Assembly: GCF_039929605.1 (NCBI RefSeq)
Contig: NZ_JBDSQX010000172.1
Span: 1 to 64,000, forward strand
DNA length: 64,000 bases
Reading direction: 5' to 3'
DNA from: Pelomonas sp039929605
GTDB taxonomy: Bacteria > Pseudomonadota > Gammaproteobacteria > Burkholderiales > Burkholderiaceae_C
The notes below the pieces were generated by a model. That model searched no databases and was not told the origin of the DNA. It worked only from the letters and a program-made list of their open reading frames with translations. A program made the translations under genes and the position numbers. How positions within the stretch are numbered: the first letter of the stretch is position 1; each line of letters starts with the position of its first letter. This document shows, piece by piece, positions 34,401-43,400 of the stretch.

Positions 34401-34603
34401 GCCTGCTGCCCGTGCTGTTCGGTCACGGCGCCGGCTCCGAAGTCATGACGCGCATCGCCGCGCCGATGGTGGGTGGCATGGTCAGCGCCCCACTGCTCAG
34501 CATGCTTGTCGTGCCAGCGGCTTGGTATCTGCTGCATCGCTGGCGCTTGCGCCGCCGCGTGCGGGAGGTGGCGGCGTCGGGGCGGGCGGCAGGAACGGGC
34601 TAG
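31433..34603 (+). CDS. cusA: HME-RND Cu(I)/Ag(I) efflux pump (CusA type)
   Basis: 1056 residues from a GTG overlapping the cusB stop. Twelve-helix RND proton antiporter. Helix-4 region GVAIALGAMVDASVVLVEAA has the monovalent-metal (HME4) form rather than that of CzcA. The three Met residues that relay Cu(I)/Ag(I) in CusA are present in context: DEGDLLYMPSALPG, DPAPLEMFETTIQ and PIRNRIDMLATGIKSP. Thus substrate is most likely Cu(I)/Ag(I). No cusF gene and no CusRS/CueR regulator lie within the segment. Confidence 0.93.
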   Translation: MIAALIRASIANRVLVLIATAFLVAVGLWSALHTPVDALPDLSDTQVIVRTTYPGKPPQVVEDLVTYPLTTTMLSVPGAKTVRGYSFFGDSFVYILFDDKTDPYWARSRVVEYLNQVQSKLPPGAIAALGPDATGVGWVYEYALVDRTGKNDLGQLRALNDWFLKFELKTVADVAEVASVGGMVRQYQVVLDPDRMRAQGVTHAMVVDALRKANQATGGAVVEMAETEYMVRSTGFLKSLDDFRAIPLKVVGATPVLLRDVAFVQVGPELRRGVAELDGEGEVTGGIVVMRSGKNARTVIAAVKARLDALKPSLPPGVEVVETYDRSKLIDRAIDNLREKLVEEFIVVALVCVVFLFHLRSALVAFITLPVGVLTAFIVMHWQGVSANILSLGGVAIALGAMVDASVVLVEAAHKHIEHFEAQHGRQPRDAERWALMAKAAVEVGPALFFSLLVITLSFLPVFTLEAQEGRLFSPLAFTKTYAMAAAAGLSVTLVPVLMGYLIRGRIPKETANPVNRWLIAAYRPTLEVVLRFPKAVLAAAALVLAVTAVPVMWLGGEFMPPLDEGDLLYMPSALPGISVAKAAEVLQLTDRLIKTVPEVERVFGKAGRADTATDPAPLEMFETTIQFKPRAQWRAGMTPDKLVEELDRVVKVPGLSNVWVPPIRNRIDMLATGIKSPVGIKVAGADLAALDRLTARIEAVVKAVPGVSSALAERLTGGRYVDVDVDRLAAARHGLAVADVQAIVSSAVGGDNVGEVIQGRERFPINLRYPRELRDSLERLHQLPFVTLTGATVLLQDVARIHLEEGPPMIRSENARPSGWVYVDVRGRDLRSVVRDMQAAVAAQVAMPAGYVVSWSGQFEYLARATERLKLVVPLTLVVIFVLLYVLFRSAADAVLVMAAVPFSLVGGFWLIWALGHAISVATAVGFIALAGVAAEFGVVMLVYLKQAHQQRLAAGAEDDEQTLLAAIREGAVQRVRPKAMTVAVIMAGLLPVLFGHGAGSEVMTRIAAPMVGGMVSAPLLSMLVVPAAWYLLHRWRLRRRVREVAASGRAAGTG

Positions 34604-34727
34604 CGCTGCAGCTGGGCGGAGATGAACTTGAGGCGCGCCAGCGGCAGCTGGGTGGCCGCCTTTGTCCGATGGGTTGCGAGCGAGCGCGGCTAAAGGCGGC
34701 CCAGCCGACAGGATTCGAGCAACGTGA

Positions 34728-35729
34728 CTACTCGCTCGTCTTCGCAACAGGTACGAGCGACCGCTCCACGCCGTCGTCGAACCGCGCCCCCTTGCCGTGG
34801 ATCGGTTCAACGCTGGCGCTGACGCCGGCGGCGTCCGAGCGGATCTGAATCACGCCCAATCCTACGAGCCGGTCGGTTAGCGTCGTGCGTCCCTCGCCGA
34901 CGAGCACCAAGTTGCTGGCCGCAGACGGGTCGAAGCCAGTCAGTCCGGAGGCGGCCTCGACGCGGGCGGACTGCGCCCAGATGGCATCGGGGTTGTATTT
35001 TTCTGCGGCCGCGTGTGCGATGGCGCGCGCAAATTCTGGGAAGTACGGATCTGCAATGCCTTCCTGGATTGAGTTGTACTGGAGCGAATCCAGCAGGGGG
35101 CGCCAGCGCGAGTTCACTGCATCGAGCGACTGGTGCACCAACGGGTCGCCCAAGTTGAGGTTGACGCTGCTGATGTTGCGGATCGTGCGGGCGACCACCA
35201 CGTCAGTGCAGCAATTGCCGGAGAACACCAACTGCTCCGGAATCTCGGCATCAACGCCATAGCCAAGCAACCCCCGCTGCCATTGCACGGCCATCGGCGT
35301 TGTGCGGGCCAGTAGCCGCATCGGACCACTGCCATCCCAGCCCTTGAGGCAGGAGTAGTACAAATCCTCGGCGGCAACCCCATCAGGCAGGCCCCAGTAG
35401 GAGCCATTGAGCCCGAGGCTGCCGTCCGGCCGGGCGCCGGTGAAGCGGTTGTTGCGCGAGAAGCCGCCGACGCCGCTTGTCTGGATGTCCGGCGGCACAC
35501 TCATGACGCCGGCATAGTTCAGTGGAAAGCTGGGCGGGTACGGGACGAACCGCAGGACCACGGTATTGGCCGCCACCTCGTGCATCGGAATGTCCGACGT
35601 CCTGATCAGCGCGCTCACCGCGCTCGGCTGCCGCTGGAGAGTCAGTGACCGCTGCTGGGCGAGTGGCACGCTGTAGAGCGGTGGTGCGCGGCGGGCGGCG
35701 GGCAGGAACAAACCGGGGACGGCGGACAT
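34728..35729 (-). CDS. hypothetical protein, possibly RES-like
   Basis: 333 residues from ATG 35729, behind a GGAAAC ribosome site; the frame is open to 35843. No signal peptide or membrane helix. The central part has a spacing of R, R, Y and E (VVLRFVPYP, NNRFTGARPDG, SYWGLPDGVAAEDLYYS) that recalls RES-domain ADP-ribosyltransferases, but the match is loose. The rest is unassigned. Orientation is opposite to the efflux operon and it lies between that operon and the right direct repeat, so it belongs to the same accessory segment. Base composition looks a little less GC-rich than its neighbours. Confidence 0.5.
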   Translation of the reverse strand: MSAVPGLFLPAARRAPPLYSVPLAQQRSLTLQRQPSAVSALIRTSDIPMHEVAANTVVLRFVPYPPSFPLNYAGVMSVPPDIQTSGVGGFSRNNRFTGARPDGSLGLNGSYWGLPDGVAAEDLYYSCLKGWDGSGPMRLLARTTPMAVQWQRGLLGYGVDAEIPEQLVFSGNCCTDVVVARTIRNISSVNLNLGDPLVHQSLDAVNSRWRPLLDSLQYNSIQEGIADPYFPEFARAIAHAAAEKYNPDAIWAQSARVEAASGLTGFDPSAASNLVLVGEGRTTLTDRLVGLGVIQIRSDAAGVSASVEPIHGKGARFDDGVERSLVPVAKTSE

Positions 35730-36111
35730 AGTGCTGTTTCCTTGCTGGAGGCTCAGGGGAGCCAGGCGACGGCGCATCCATTGTGGAGGCGGCTTGGGCA
35801 AGCGGTTTAGGGGTATCCCTGACATGGCCCGAGCGCCGATCAATGAGTGCTACGCGCGGTGCAGCGAGCAGGCGTCCGGGATGCTGGTCCGCTGTGACAG
35901 GGCGTCGCTGAACTCGCCCGCGTGCCGGCTTCACGCGCGGACCTCTCGGCCGTCCTGCATACCGATAGGTAATGGGGTGAACGCAGTGAACCCCAACACA
36001 TACCAACCGCTCTCCATTTGGTTTGGTTGACCATGACGCTGCCTGCTTTAGGGTTCGCCGTGCTGACCCCAAGCTGCGGGCAAGATGCCCCTCCCCGCTG
36101 CGCTCAATCGC
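35730..36111. other. non-coding stretch inside the accessory segment
   Basis: About 380 nt between the RES-like gene and the right direct repeat. I see no supported gene, no transposase remnant, no tRNA and no strong inverted repeat. Confidence 0.4.
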
Positions 36112-36523
36112 GGCCTTGAAGTTCAAGCTGCGCGCGGCGGAGGCCGGCTATGTGCTGGCGCAGCAGGATGTTGGCGTGATCTATCGCAAGCAGCAGGACC
36201 TGCAGAACGCGACGCTGTGGTGGGAGCGCGCTTCCCGCCAAGGCGAGGTGCAGGCGACGGCCCTCTTGGCACACCACCTGTCGGGCGATGCCTCGCCCGA
36301 CCCTGCCAAGAGCTATGCGCTGATGCTGGTGCTCAAGCAGCTCACGCCCAAGCCGCCACAGGAATTGCTTGCGCAGATCGCCAAGGTCGAGCCGCAGCTG
36401 ACGGCCGACGACAAGGCCAAGGCAGAAGCCATCCGCGCGACCTGGCTGACGGGCAAGTCGCCGCTGACGGTCCAGGCGGATACGGGCATGAAGCGGGTGC
36501 AGGCGCTGTTGGCGTCGCGCTGA
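36112..36523 (+). pseudogene. truncated second copy of the Sel1-repeat gene (right direct repeat)
   Basis: 412 bp nearly identical to 27719-28130, lacking the signal peptide and first repeats. The frame is open (start could be read at 36023), so a truncated peptide is possible, but without export signal it is probably inert. Differences include Pro-to-Leu, Leu-to-Pro, Val-to-Gly and Thr-to-Ala changes. It lies 85 nt before the YitT-family gene. Confidence 0.8.
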
Positions 36524-36608
36524 GCTGCTGGCTGGATGAGCGCTTTCGGTGATGGCCGGCCATGTCACCGGGCTGCACGGTGGCATGCGCCATGCTTCCA
36601 AAGCCTGC

Positions 36609-37223
36609 ATGGAAGCAAGCTCGCAAACGTCTCATGAACACTCCTGGCTTGACGATGGCCATGCGCTGGTGGCGGGCTCGCTCTTCGTTGCACTCGGCAT
36701 GACGATGTTTTCCTACGCAGGCCTGCTCACCGGCGGGGTTGCAGGACTTGCATTTCTCGTCAGCTACGCCACAAGCGGCAGTCTGGCGCTGTTCTTCTTC
36801 CTCTTCAGCCTGCCCTTCTTCGTGCTGTCTTGGTTCCGTCTCGGTGCGGAGTTCACGGGCAAGAGCTTCCTTGCCGTGGTGATGGTGTCCGTGTGCACCG
36901 CCTTGGCACCACAGGTTGTCCGCTTCGAGTTGCTCAATCCGTGGGCTGCCGCTGTGCTTGGGGGTTGCCTCATCGGCTTCGGCTTGCTGGCACTCCTGCG
37001 CCATCGCGCGAGCGTCGGGGGCGTCAACATCCTGGCGCAATGGCTGCAACAGTCGCGGGGGTTCAGTGCCGGCAAGGTGCAAATGTCGGTCGACGTCCTC
37101 GTCGTCCTCGCGGCCCTGCTCGTCGTTCCACCGAGCAAAGTTGCGCAATCGGTGCTTGGTGCGGTCACCATTGGGGCGATTCTTGCCCTCAATCACAAGC
37201 CGGGCAGGTACTTCGGCGTTTGA
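36609..37223 (+). CDS. YitT family membrane protein
   Basis: 204 residues from ATG 36609; in-frame starts at 36549-36585 are possible but add a non-conserved leader. About five to six membrane helices: ALVAGSLFVALGMTMFSYAG, LLTGGVAGLAFLVSYAT, FFLFSLPFFVLSW, and the RASVGGVNILAQWLQ motif of the YitT (DUF161) family. Inner-membrane protein of unknown function. It probably lay next to the Sel1 gene before the accessory segment was inserted. Confidence 0.8.
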   Translation: MEASSQTSHEHSWLDDGHALVAGSLFVALGMTMFSYAGLLTGGVAGLAFLVSYATSGSLALFFFLFSLPFFVLSWFRLGAEFTGKSFLAVVMVSVCTALAPQVVRFELLNPWAAAVLGGCLIGFGLLALLRHRASVGGVNILAQWLQQSRGFSAGKVQMSVDVLVVLAALLVVPPSKVAQSVLGAVTIGAILALNHKPGRYFGV

Positions 37224-37250
37224 CGCCGCAGGGCCGCTTCAGGAGACCTG

Positions 37251-37628
37251 ATGTTCGATCACGTCAAGTTCGGCGTTAGCGACTACGCCGCCAGCAAGGC
37301 CTTCTACGTCCAGGCCCTGGCGCCGCTCGGTGTGGTGGCGGGCGGCGAGGGCGAGCCGGCGTACGGCATCGAGCTGTACGCCAAGGGCCAGGTGGCGACG
37401 CTGTGCCTGTTCCAGACGGACGAGAAACCGGCGCATCTGCACCTGGCGTTCGTGGCCGAGACGCGCGAGCAAGTCGATGCGTTCTAGCGGGCCGCGCTGG
37501 CGGCGTGTGGCCAGGACAACGGCGCGCCGGGCTTGCGCTCGAAGTACCACGCGAACTACTACGCCGCGTTTGTCATCGGCCCGGACGGGCACAACATCGA
37601 AGCGGTCTGCCACGCGGCAGCGGAGTGA
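37251..37628 (+). pseudogene. VOC/glyoxalase-like gene interrupted by an in-frame TAG
   Basis: Codons 1-78 encode a VOC N-terminal half (MFDHVKFGVSDYAASKAFYV; YGIELYAKGQVATLCLF; HLHLAFVAETREQVDAF). TAG at 37485-37487 follows directly. The same frame then continues for 46 codons as RAALAACGQDNGAPGLR, YHANYYAAFVIGPDGHNIEA, the expected C-terminal half of the family, to TGA 37626-37628. A single TAC/TAT-to-TAG change at a usual Tyr ('DAFYRAAL') explains it. Either a recent pseudogene, a base-call error, or rarely a readthrough site. Confidence 0.9.
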
Positions 37629-37631
37629 CAT

Positions 37632-38012
37632 TTGTCAAAGGTGACGAAGCACGCTGCGCTGGTCGAGGTCTTTCCGAAGTTCGCCGAAGAGTTGCGCTTG
37701 GCACTCGCCGCGTGCGGTGAGCCGCATTTGGCTGCTCAGGTGCTTGACCTGACCGTGGCCTCGTGCAGTTACGACAGCAGCGGCGAAGCGGGCTACATCC
37801 GCGTCAGGTCTGCGGAAACGTTGAATGTCGTCGAGCAGAACATCATCGGCACGCGGCATGGCCGCACCGTGTCGGTTGATCATCCTTGTTGGGTCTACGT
37901 GGACGTCGATAACTTTGACCGAATCACCGGCATTGAGCTGCTGGCCGCTTCACCGCATGCAGCACAGCTCCTTGCGTTCGGTGTCACCCCATCTTCCTTC
38001 GACGACGTGTGA
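37632..38012 (+). CDS. small hypothetical protein, DUF2283-like
   Basis: 126 residues from a TTG start 3 nt after the VOC remnant. Middle and end have SGEAGYIRVRSAE, then VYVDVDNFDRITGIELLAAS, similar to the D-x-x-G-R-I-x-GIEIL pattern of DUF2283 proteins. No signal peptide. Function unknown. The start is uncertain since no ATG lies near. Confidence 0.5.
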   Translation: MSKVTKHAALVEVFPKFAEELRLALAACGEPHLAAQVLDLTVASCSYDSSGEAGYIRVRSAETLNVVEQNIIGTRHGRTVSVDHPCWVYVDVDNFDRITGIELLAASPHAAQLLAFGVTPSSFDDV

Positions 38013-38034
38013 TCCGCAGGGTTGGCCGCAGACC

Positions 38035-40302
38035 CTAGCGCCGCAGCTGCGCAGACGTGAACCGGCGGCCCGTCAGCGACAACTTGGCGGTGGCGCGGAT
38101 GTCGTCCGAGCCTGCGCCGAGTTGCACTTCGTAGCTCCCCGGCGCGATGACCCATTCGCCCGTGGCCTCGTCGAAGGTGGCCAGCAGCCGGGGATCGATG
38201 GTGACGGCGCTGGTGCCGGTCTGGCCCGGCTTCAGCGCCAGTTTGTCGAAACCGACCAGCCGGCGCGGCGCCTCCCACTTGGCGCTTTGCGGCGCGCTGA
38301 CGTAGACCTGGCCCACCGAGGCACCCTCGCGGTTGCCGCTGTTCTTGACCGAGAACTTGACCGTCACTTGCCCCTTGGCCTGGCTGGCAGCCAAGCCGCC
38401 CAGCTCAAAGCTCGTGTACGACAAGCCATGGCCAAAGGCGTACAGCGGCTTGTGGCCGTGCAGGTCGAACCACTTGTAGCCCACGGCCGCGCCTTCGGTG
38501 TACCGCACCGTGAACAGCGGCCCCTCTGACTTGCCGCCGATCTGCGGGCGGACGAGTTGATCGGTGCTGGCGGGGAAGGTGAGGGGCAGGCGGCCCGACG
38601 GGTTGACGGCGCCCGTGAGCAGCCGGGCGATGGCCTCGCCACCATTGGCACCCGGGTAGAAGGCCGCCAGGATGGCCTTCACATCCTTGGCCCAGGGCAT
38701 GAGGATGGCGCCGCCACTCTCGACGACGACGACCGCGTTCGGGTTGGCCTTGGCCACCGCGCTGACGACGGCGTCCTGGTTGCCGTCCAGGCTCAGCGAC
38801 GGCGCGTCCAGCGACTCGGCCGTCCACTGGTGGACGAAGACGATGGCGACATCGGCCGCAGCGGCGGCCTTGCTGGCGGCGGCTACATCGGTGCCGGCAT
38901 CGAAGGCGAATTGCGTCGCCGGCAGCAGTTTCTGCAGCGCCTTCATCGGCGACGACGGTTGCCACACCTGCGTCAGCCAGCCGCCGGGGCCGAGGCCGGG
39001 CACGGCGTTGCCGCCGATGGGCGTGACGACGGCGGAGCCGCCGCCCGCGAGCACGGCCTTGTCGGCGTAGCTGCCGATGATGGCGACGCGCTTGGGCATC
39101 GCATCAGGGGAGAGCGGCAGCACGCCGGCCTCGTTCTTCAGCAGCACGAGCGACTGCTCGGCGGCCTGCTGCGAGATCTTGGCGTGGGCGGCGTAATCAA
39201 TGGCATTGGCGATGGCGCCGGCCGTCTTCGCGTCACCAAGGGGGTGGTCCACCACGCCCTTGTCGAACATCGCCCACAGGATGCGGCGCACCATGTCGTC
39301 CAGCCGCGCCTGCGGCACGGAGCCGTCGTCGATGGCCTCTTTCAGCGGCTTGCCGAAGTGGGCGACCTTGTCGAAGGGAAAGCCGGATTGTTGATCCAGC
39401 CCGCCGTTGGCGTCCTGCACCGTCGAGTGCACGGCGCCCCAGTCGGACATGACGTAGCCCTTGTAGCCCCAGTCGCGCTTGAGCACCTGGTTCTGCCATT
39501 TGTCGTTCTGGCAGGCGTAGACGTCGTTGATGCGGTTGTACGAGCACATCACCGAGCCGGGGCTGGACTTCTCGATGGCGAGCTCGAAAGCTAACGCATC
39601 ACTCATGCGCAGCGCGGGCTCGGAGATCTGCGCGCTGACGATGTTGCGGCCGGTCTCCTGCGCGTTGATCAGGTAGTGCTTGACCGTCGAGATGATGTGG
39701 TTGGCCTGCACGCCGCGGATCAGCCCGGCGCCCATCTCGGCGGCCAGCAGCGGGTCCTCGCCGGTGTATTCGAAGTTGCGGCCATTCTGCGCCTCGCGCG
39801 CCAGGTTGACGCCGCCCGCCAGCATGATGTTGAAGCCCGACAGCCGCGCCTCCAGGCCGATCATCCGGCCGCCCGCCTCGGTCACGCGCGAGTCCCAGCT
39901 AGCGGCGGTGGCCAGGGACGAGGGCAGGGAGGTGCGCTCCAGGTAGGGGTTGCGCACGCCGATGGAAGCGTCGGCCTGGAACTGCGCCGGCAGCCCCAGG
40001 CGCGGGATGCCGGGGATGTAGCCGGCCGAGCCAGGGATCACCTTGGTGATGACTTCCTTGGCGTTCACGCCGGGGATGACGCTGGCGTCCACCTGCGCGA
40101 GCTGGTCGCCCGAGGCGTAGCCGAACACCAGCAGCAGCTTCTCCTCTTGCGTCATCGCCTGGAGCAGCAGCTCGGTGCGCTGAGTGGACGTCCTGGCCTT
40201 GTTCATCCAGGGCTGGGCGTCGGCGGCGAGCAGGGTCGGTGCGGCGGCACTGAGGGCGAGCGCCACAGCCGTGGCGAGCAGGGAGGCGTGCATTGATGTC
40301 AT
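38035..40302 (-). CDS. bglX: secreted GH3 beta-glucosidase (BglX-like)
   Basis: 755 residues with a signal peptide (LLATAVALALSAAAPTLLAA). GH3 N-terminal barrel with catalytic Asp287 in YVMSDWGAVHS, then the alpha/beta sandwich (KRVAIIGSYADKAVLAGGGS) and a C-terminal fibronectin-III-like domain (GASVGQVYVSAPQS; GFDKLALKPGQTG). Periplasmic hydrolysis of beta-linked glucosides. Divergent from the alpha-2-macroglobulin gene with ~200 nt of shared upstream DNA. An ATG at 40293 is an equal candidate start. Confidence 0.92.
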   Translation of the reverse strand: MTSMHASLLATAVALALSAAAPTLLAADAQPWMNKARTSTQRTELLLQAMTQEEKLLLVFGYASGDQLAQVDASVIPGVNAKEVITKVIPGSAGYIPGIPRLGLPAQFQADASIGVRNPYLERTSLPSSLATAASWDSRVTEAGGRMIGLEARLSGFNIMLAGGVNLAREAQNGRNFEYTGEDPLLAAEMGAGLIRGVQANHIISTVKHYLINAQETGRNIVSAQISEPALRMSDALAFELAIEKSSPGSVMCSYNRINDVYACQNDKWQNQVLKRDWGYKGYVMSDWGAVHSTVQDANGGLDQQSGFPFDKVAHFGKPLKEAIDDGSVPQARLDDMVRRILWAMFDKGVVDHPLGDAKTAGAIANAIDYAAHAKISQQAAEQSLVLLKNEAGVLPLSPDAMPKRVAIIGSYADKAVLAGGGSAVVTPIGGNAVPGLGPGGWLTQVWQPSSPMKALQKLLPATQFAFDAGTDVAAASKAAAAADVAIVFVHQWTAESLDAPSLSLDGNQDAVVSAVAKANPNAVVVVESGGAILMPWAKDVKAILAAFYPGANGGEAIARLLTGAVNPSGRLPLTFPASTDQLVRPQIGGKSEGPLFTVRYTEGAAVGYKWFDLHGHKPLYAFGHGLSYTSFELGGLAASQAKGQVTVKFSVKNSGNREGASVGQVYVSAPQSAKWEAPRRLVGFDKLALKPGQTGTSAVTIDPRLLATFDEATGEWVIAPGSYEVQLGAGSDDIRATAKLSLTGRRFTSAQLRR

Positions 40303-40499
40303 GGCAGGTAGCGCTCCACCACGGAGGTGTGGACGCCTTCAAGAGCTGAGAGGGCGGGCGGACTCTACAGGGCTGAGGCCGGCTTTGGCTGTCGTTCAAC
40401 CCTGCCGTCAGCTGGCCGGGCGCAGCGCTCGTTGCCGTGTCGGACGAACGCCTCGGTGCCCTCAGAATCGGCCCCCAAAGAAATACAGGGAGACACAGC

Positions 40500-43400
40500 A
40501 TGCCTAACACCCCGGCAGCACGGCCTTTTGCCACGCGGATGCTCGCCGCCTGCGTGCTGGCCATGGCCCCGCTGCTCGCTGGTGCGGTGGAGCCCGTCGC
40601 GCGGGTGCTCACCTTCAGCCCGCAGGGGCAGGTGCCGGGCGCGGAGCAGGTCCGGGCCACGTTCAGCGAGCCCATGGTGCCTATGGGCAAGGTGGCTGCG
40701 CCGGGGCCGTTCGACGTGGACTGCGGGCTCGCTGGTGAGGCGCATTGGGTGGATGACCGCACCTGGGTCATGGATCTGAAGGATCTGAAGGACCAGACGC
40801 GTGACGGCCGGGCCTGCGAGTTCCGCGTCAGGCCGGCGCTCACGTCCCTGGCCGGGCATGCCGTGGGCGAGCCGCTGGCGTTCCGCTTCCAGCTGCCGGC
40901 GTTGACCGATGAGATGAAGCGCAACGTCGCGGGCGTTTACCCCCACCACGGCGCGGCCTGGGTCGCGGAGGACCAGGTCTTTCTGCTGCGCTACACCCAT
41001 CCCCTGGGCGGCACTCCCACTGACGTGCGCTGCGAGGCCCCCGGCCATCCCGAGGCGCCGGCCGTCCACCTGCCGACCGAGGTGCGCGACGGGCTGAAGA
41101 AGCAGGCCAGCTGGATGTGGGAGGCGCCCGACCGCCTGGAGGCGGTGCGCTGTCCCTTTGCGCTGGCGCCCGAGAGGCCCGTCACGCTGCGGCTGGTGCG
41201 CCCGACCTTGAAGCCCTACGTGATGAGCTACACGGCTCGCGCGCTGCCGGCCGTGACCGTGGCATGCAGGCGTTTGCAGCCCGATGGCGACTGCGCCGCC
41301 AACTTCCCCATCGCCCTGGAGTTCAACGCGGCGATGCCTGCAGCCCTGCTTCGCGAGATCAAGCTGGACGTAGGGCAGGGCTTGCGCCCCGGCACGGTGA
41401 CGGTTCGGCCGGCAACGCTGACTTCCGGCGCCAGCGGCACGGTCACTTTCGAAGACGGTTTCCAGCCCGGCGCCGAGTACCAGATCCACTGGCCGGGCCA
41501 GGACTTCGTGGACGACGCGGGCCGCAAGCTGGCGCGTGACCGCCGGCCCGCCAGCATCAAGACGCTGCCTGCGCTGGGGCTGGCGTACTTCCCGGTGCCC
41601 ACGGTGTCGATCCGGCCGCTTCAGGCCGACAACCCGTTCCCGGTCTTCCTGCAGGGCGCGGCCACCCGGCCTGCCGTGCGCGCCAAGGTCGTCGGGGCGG
41701 GCGATGGCGGCGAGGCGGCAGACAAGCTCATCCTGCAGTGGATGGGGCTGCGCGGCGCCAATGACGGCGTGCACCACTACTTCTCGATGCCCGACGCCTG
41801 GCGCCCGCGCGGGCGGGTCGATCCGCCTCTGTTGGGCGACGCCGCCGCCATCCCGTTGCAGGCCGTGGAGGCTGCGGCCTCTTCCGAGGCCCGCGGTGGG
41901 CGAGTGGCGCTCAAGGGCGCGGGCCTGCATCTGCTTGAACTGCAGGCGTTCGCCGATCAGGGCGATGCCGCCCCCGCGTACGACAGCGTGGCGGTGTTGC
42001 TGACGCGGCTGGCCGTGCACTTGAAGGTTGCCGAGGCCAACAGCGCCGTGTGGGTGACGCAGCTAGACGGTGGCGCCCCGGTTGCCGCAGTGGACCTCAG
42101 GGCCTACGACTGCCACGGCGTTCTTGTCTGGCAGGGCCGGAGCGATGCGAACGGCCTGGCGTCCATCGACCGCAGGTCGCTCGCCATCTGCAGCAAGCCC
42201 CCCGATGCCGGCGTGACGGTCGTCGCCCGGCACACCTGGCCCGACGGCGAGCGGGACGTCTCGGTCGCCAACAGCCGCTGGACGGGCCTGCTCGACGCAG
42301 CAAGCTACGGCATCCACGAAACCTGGGGCGGGACGACCGTCCGGGCGCATACCGTGCTGGACCGCAGCCTGTTCAAGCCGGGCGAGACGGTGTCGATGCG
42401 GCATGTGGTCCGGCGGGAGAACATCGCCGGGCTGGCCGCAGGCGAGCTTCCCCGCAGCGCGACGATGGTTCATCTCGGTTCAGGCAAGACATGGACCGTC
42501 CCGCTGGAGGAGATCGCGCCCGGCGAAGGCCTCTCCCGCTTTGAGCTGCCCGGTGATGCGCCCTTGGGCAGCTACACGGTGTTGCTGAAGCTCGGCGAGG
42601 GTTCGTCGTTGAACGTTACCGACCACGACACGGCGGCATTCGCCGTCGAAGCCTTTCGCCTGCCCGGCATGCTGGGCGCCATCCAGGCGCCCCGGCTGAT
42701 CTTCGGCGCGGCGCCGACGCTGCAACTGCGCCTGCATCACGCCGACGGCGGCGCGGCGCAGCACTGGCCCGTCACGTTGAAGGTCTATGCCCGGGCGTGG
42801 GGAGACCGCGAGTCCGCTCTGCTCGATGGCTATGCGGACATGCCGGCCTTCCTCGACGAGGCGGCCGCAGCGAAGCCTGAACCGGATCAGCTGCTGCTGG
42901 ACATGCAGTCGTTGCAGCTCGATGCCCAGGGCCATGCGCAGGCCACGCTGCTCGCGCTGCCCAGCCGCGCACGGCCCTATGTGCTGCGCGCCGAATTGAG
43001 CTACCAGGACCCCAACGGCGAGGCCCAGACCGTATCGCAAGGCTTTGACGTGCTGCCCAGCCTGCTGACGGTTGGCGTGCGCACGCGAGGCTCGGTCGCG
43101 GTCCAGCGGCCGCTGGAAGTGCAAAGCCTGGTGCTCGACGAAAACGGGGCGCGGCGCGGCCGGCAGCCCGTGAGCGTGAGCGCCAAGCGCAGGGACGGCT
43201 ACGGCTCTGGCGACGTCGAGGACCTGGGCGAGGTCTGCAAGGGCCTGACCGATGCCAAGGGCGAGCTGGTGTGCGGCTTCGTGCCCCGCAAGGCCGGGGT
43301 TTACCAGTTCGAGGCCGCCGCAACGGACCCGGACGGCAGGGTGGCCGCCGCCTACAGCGTGCCCATCTATGCGAATGCGCAGCGCTTGCCGGCCGGCCCA

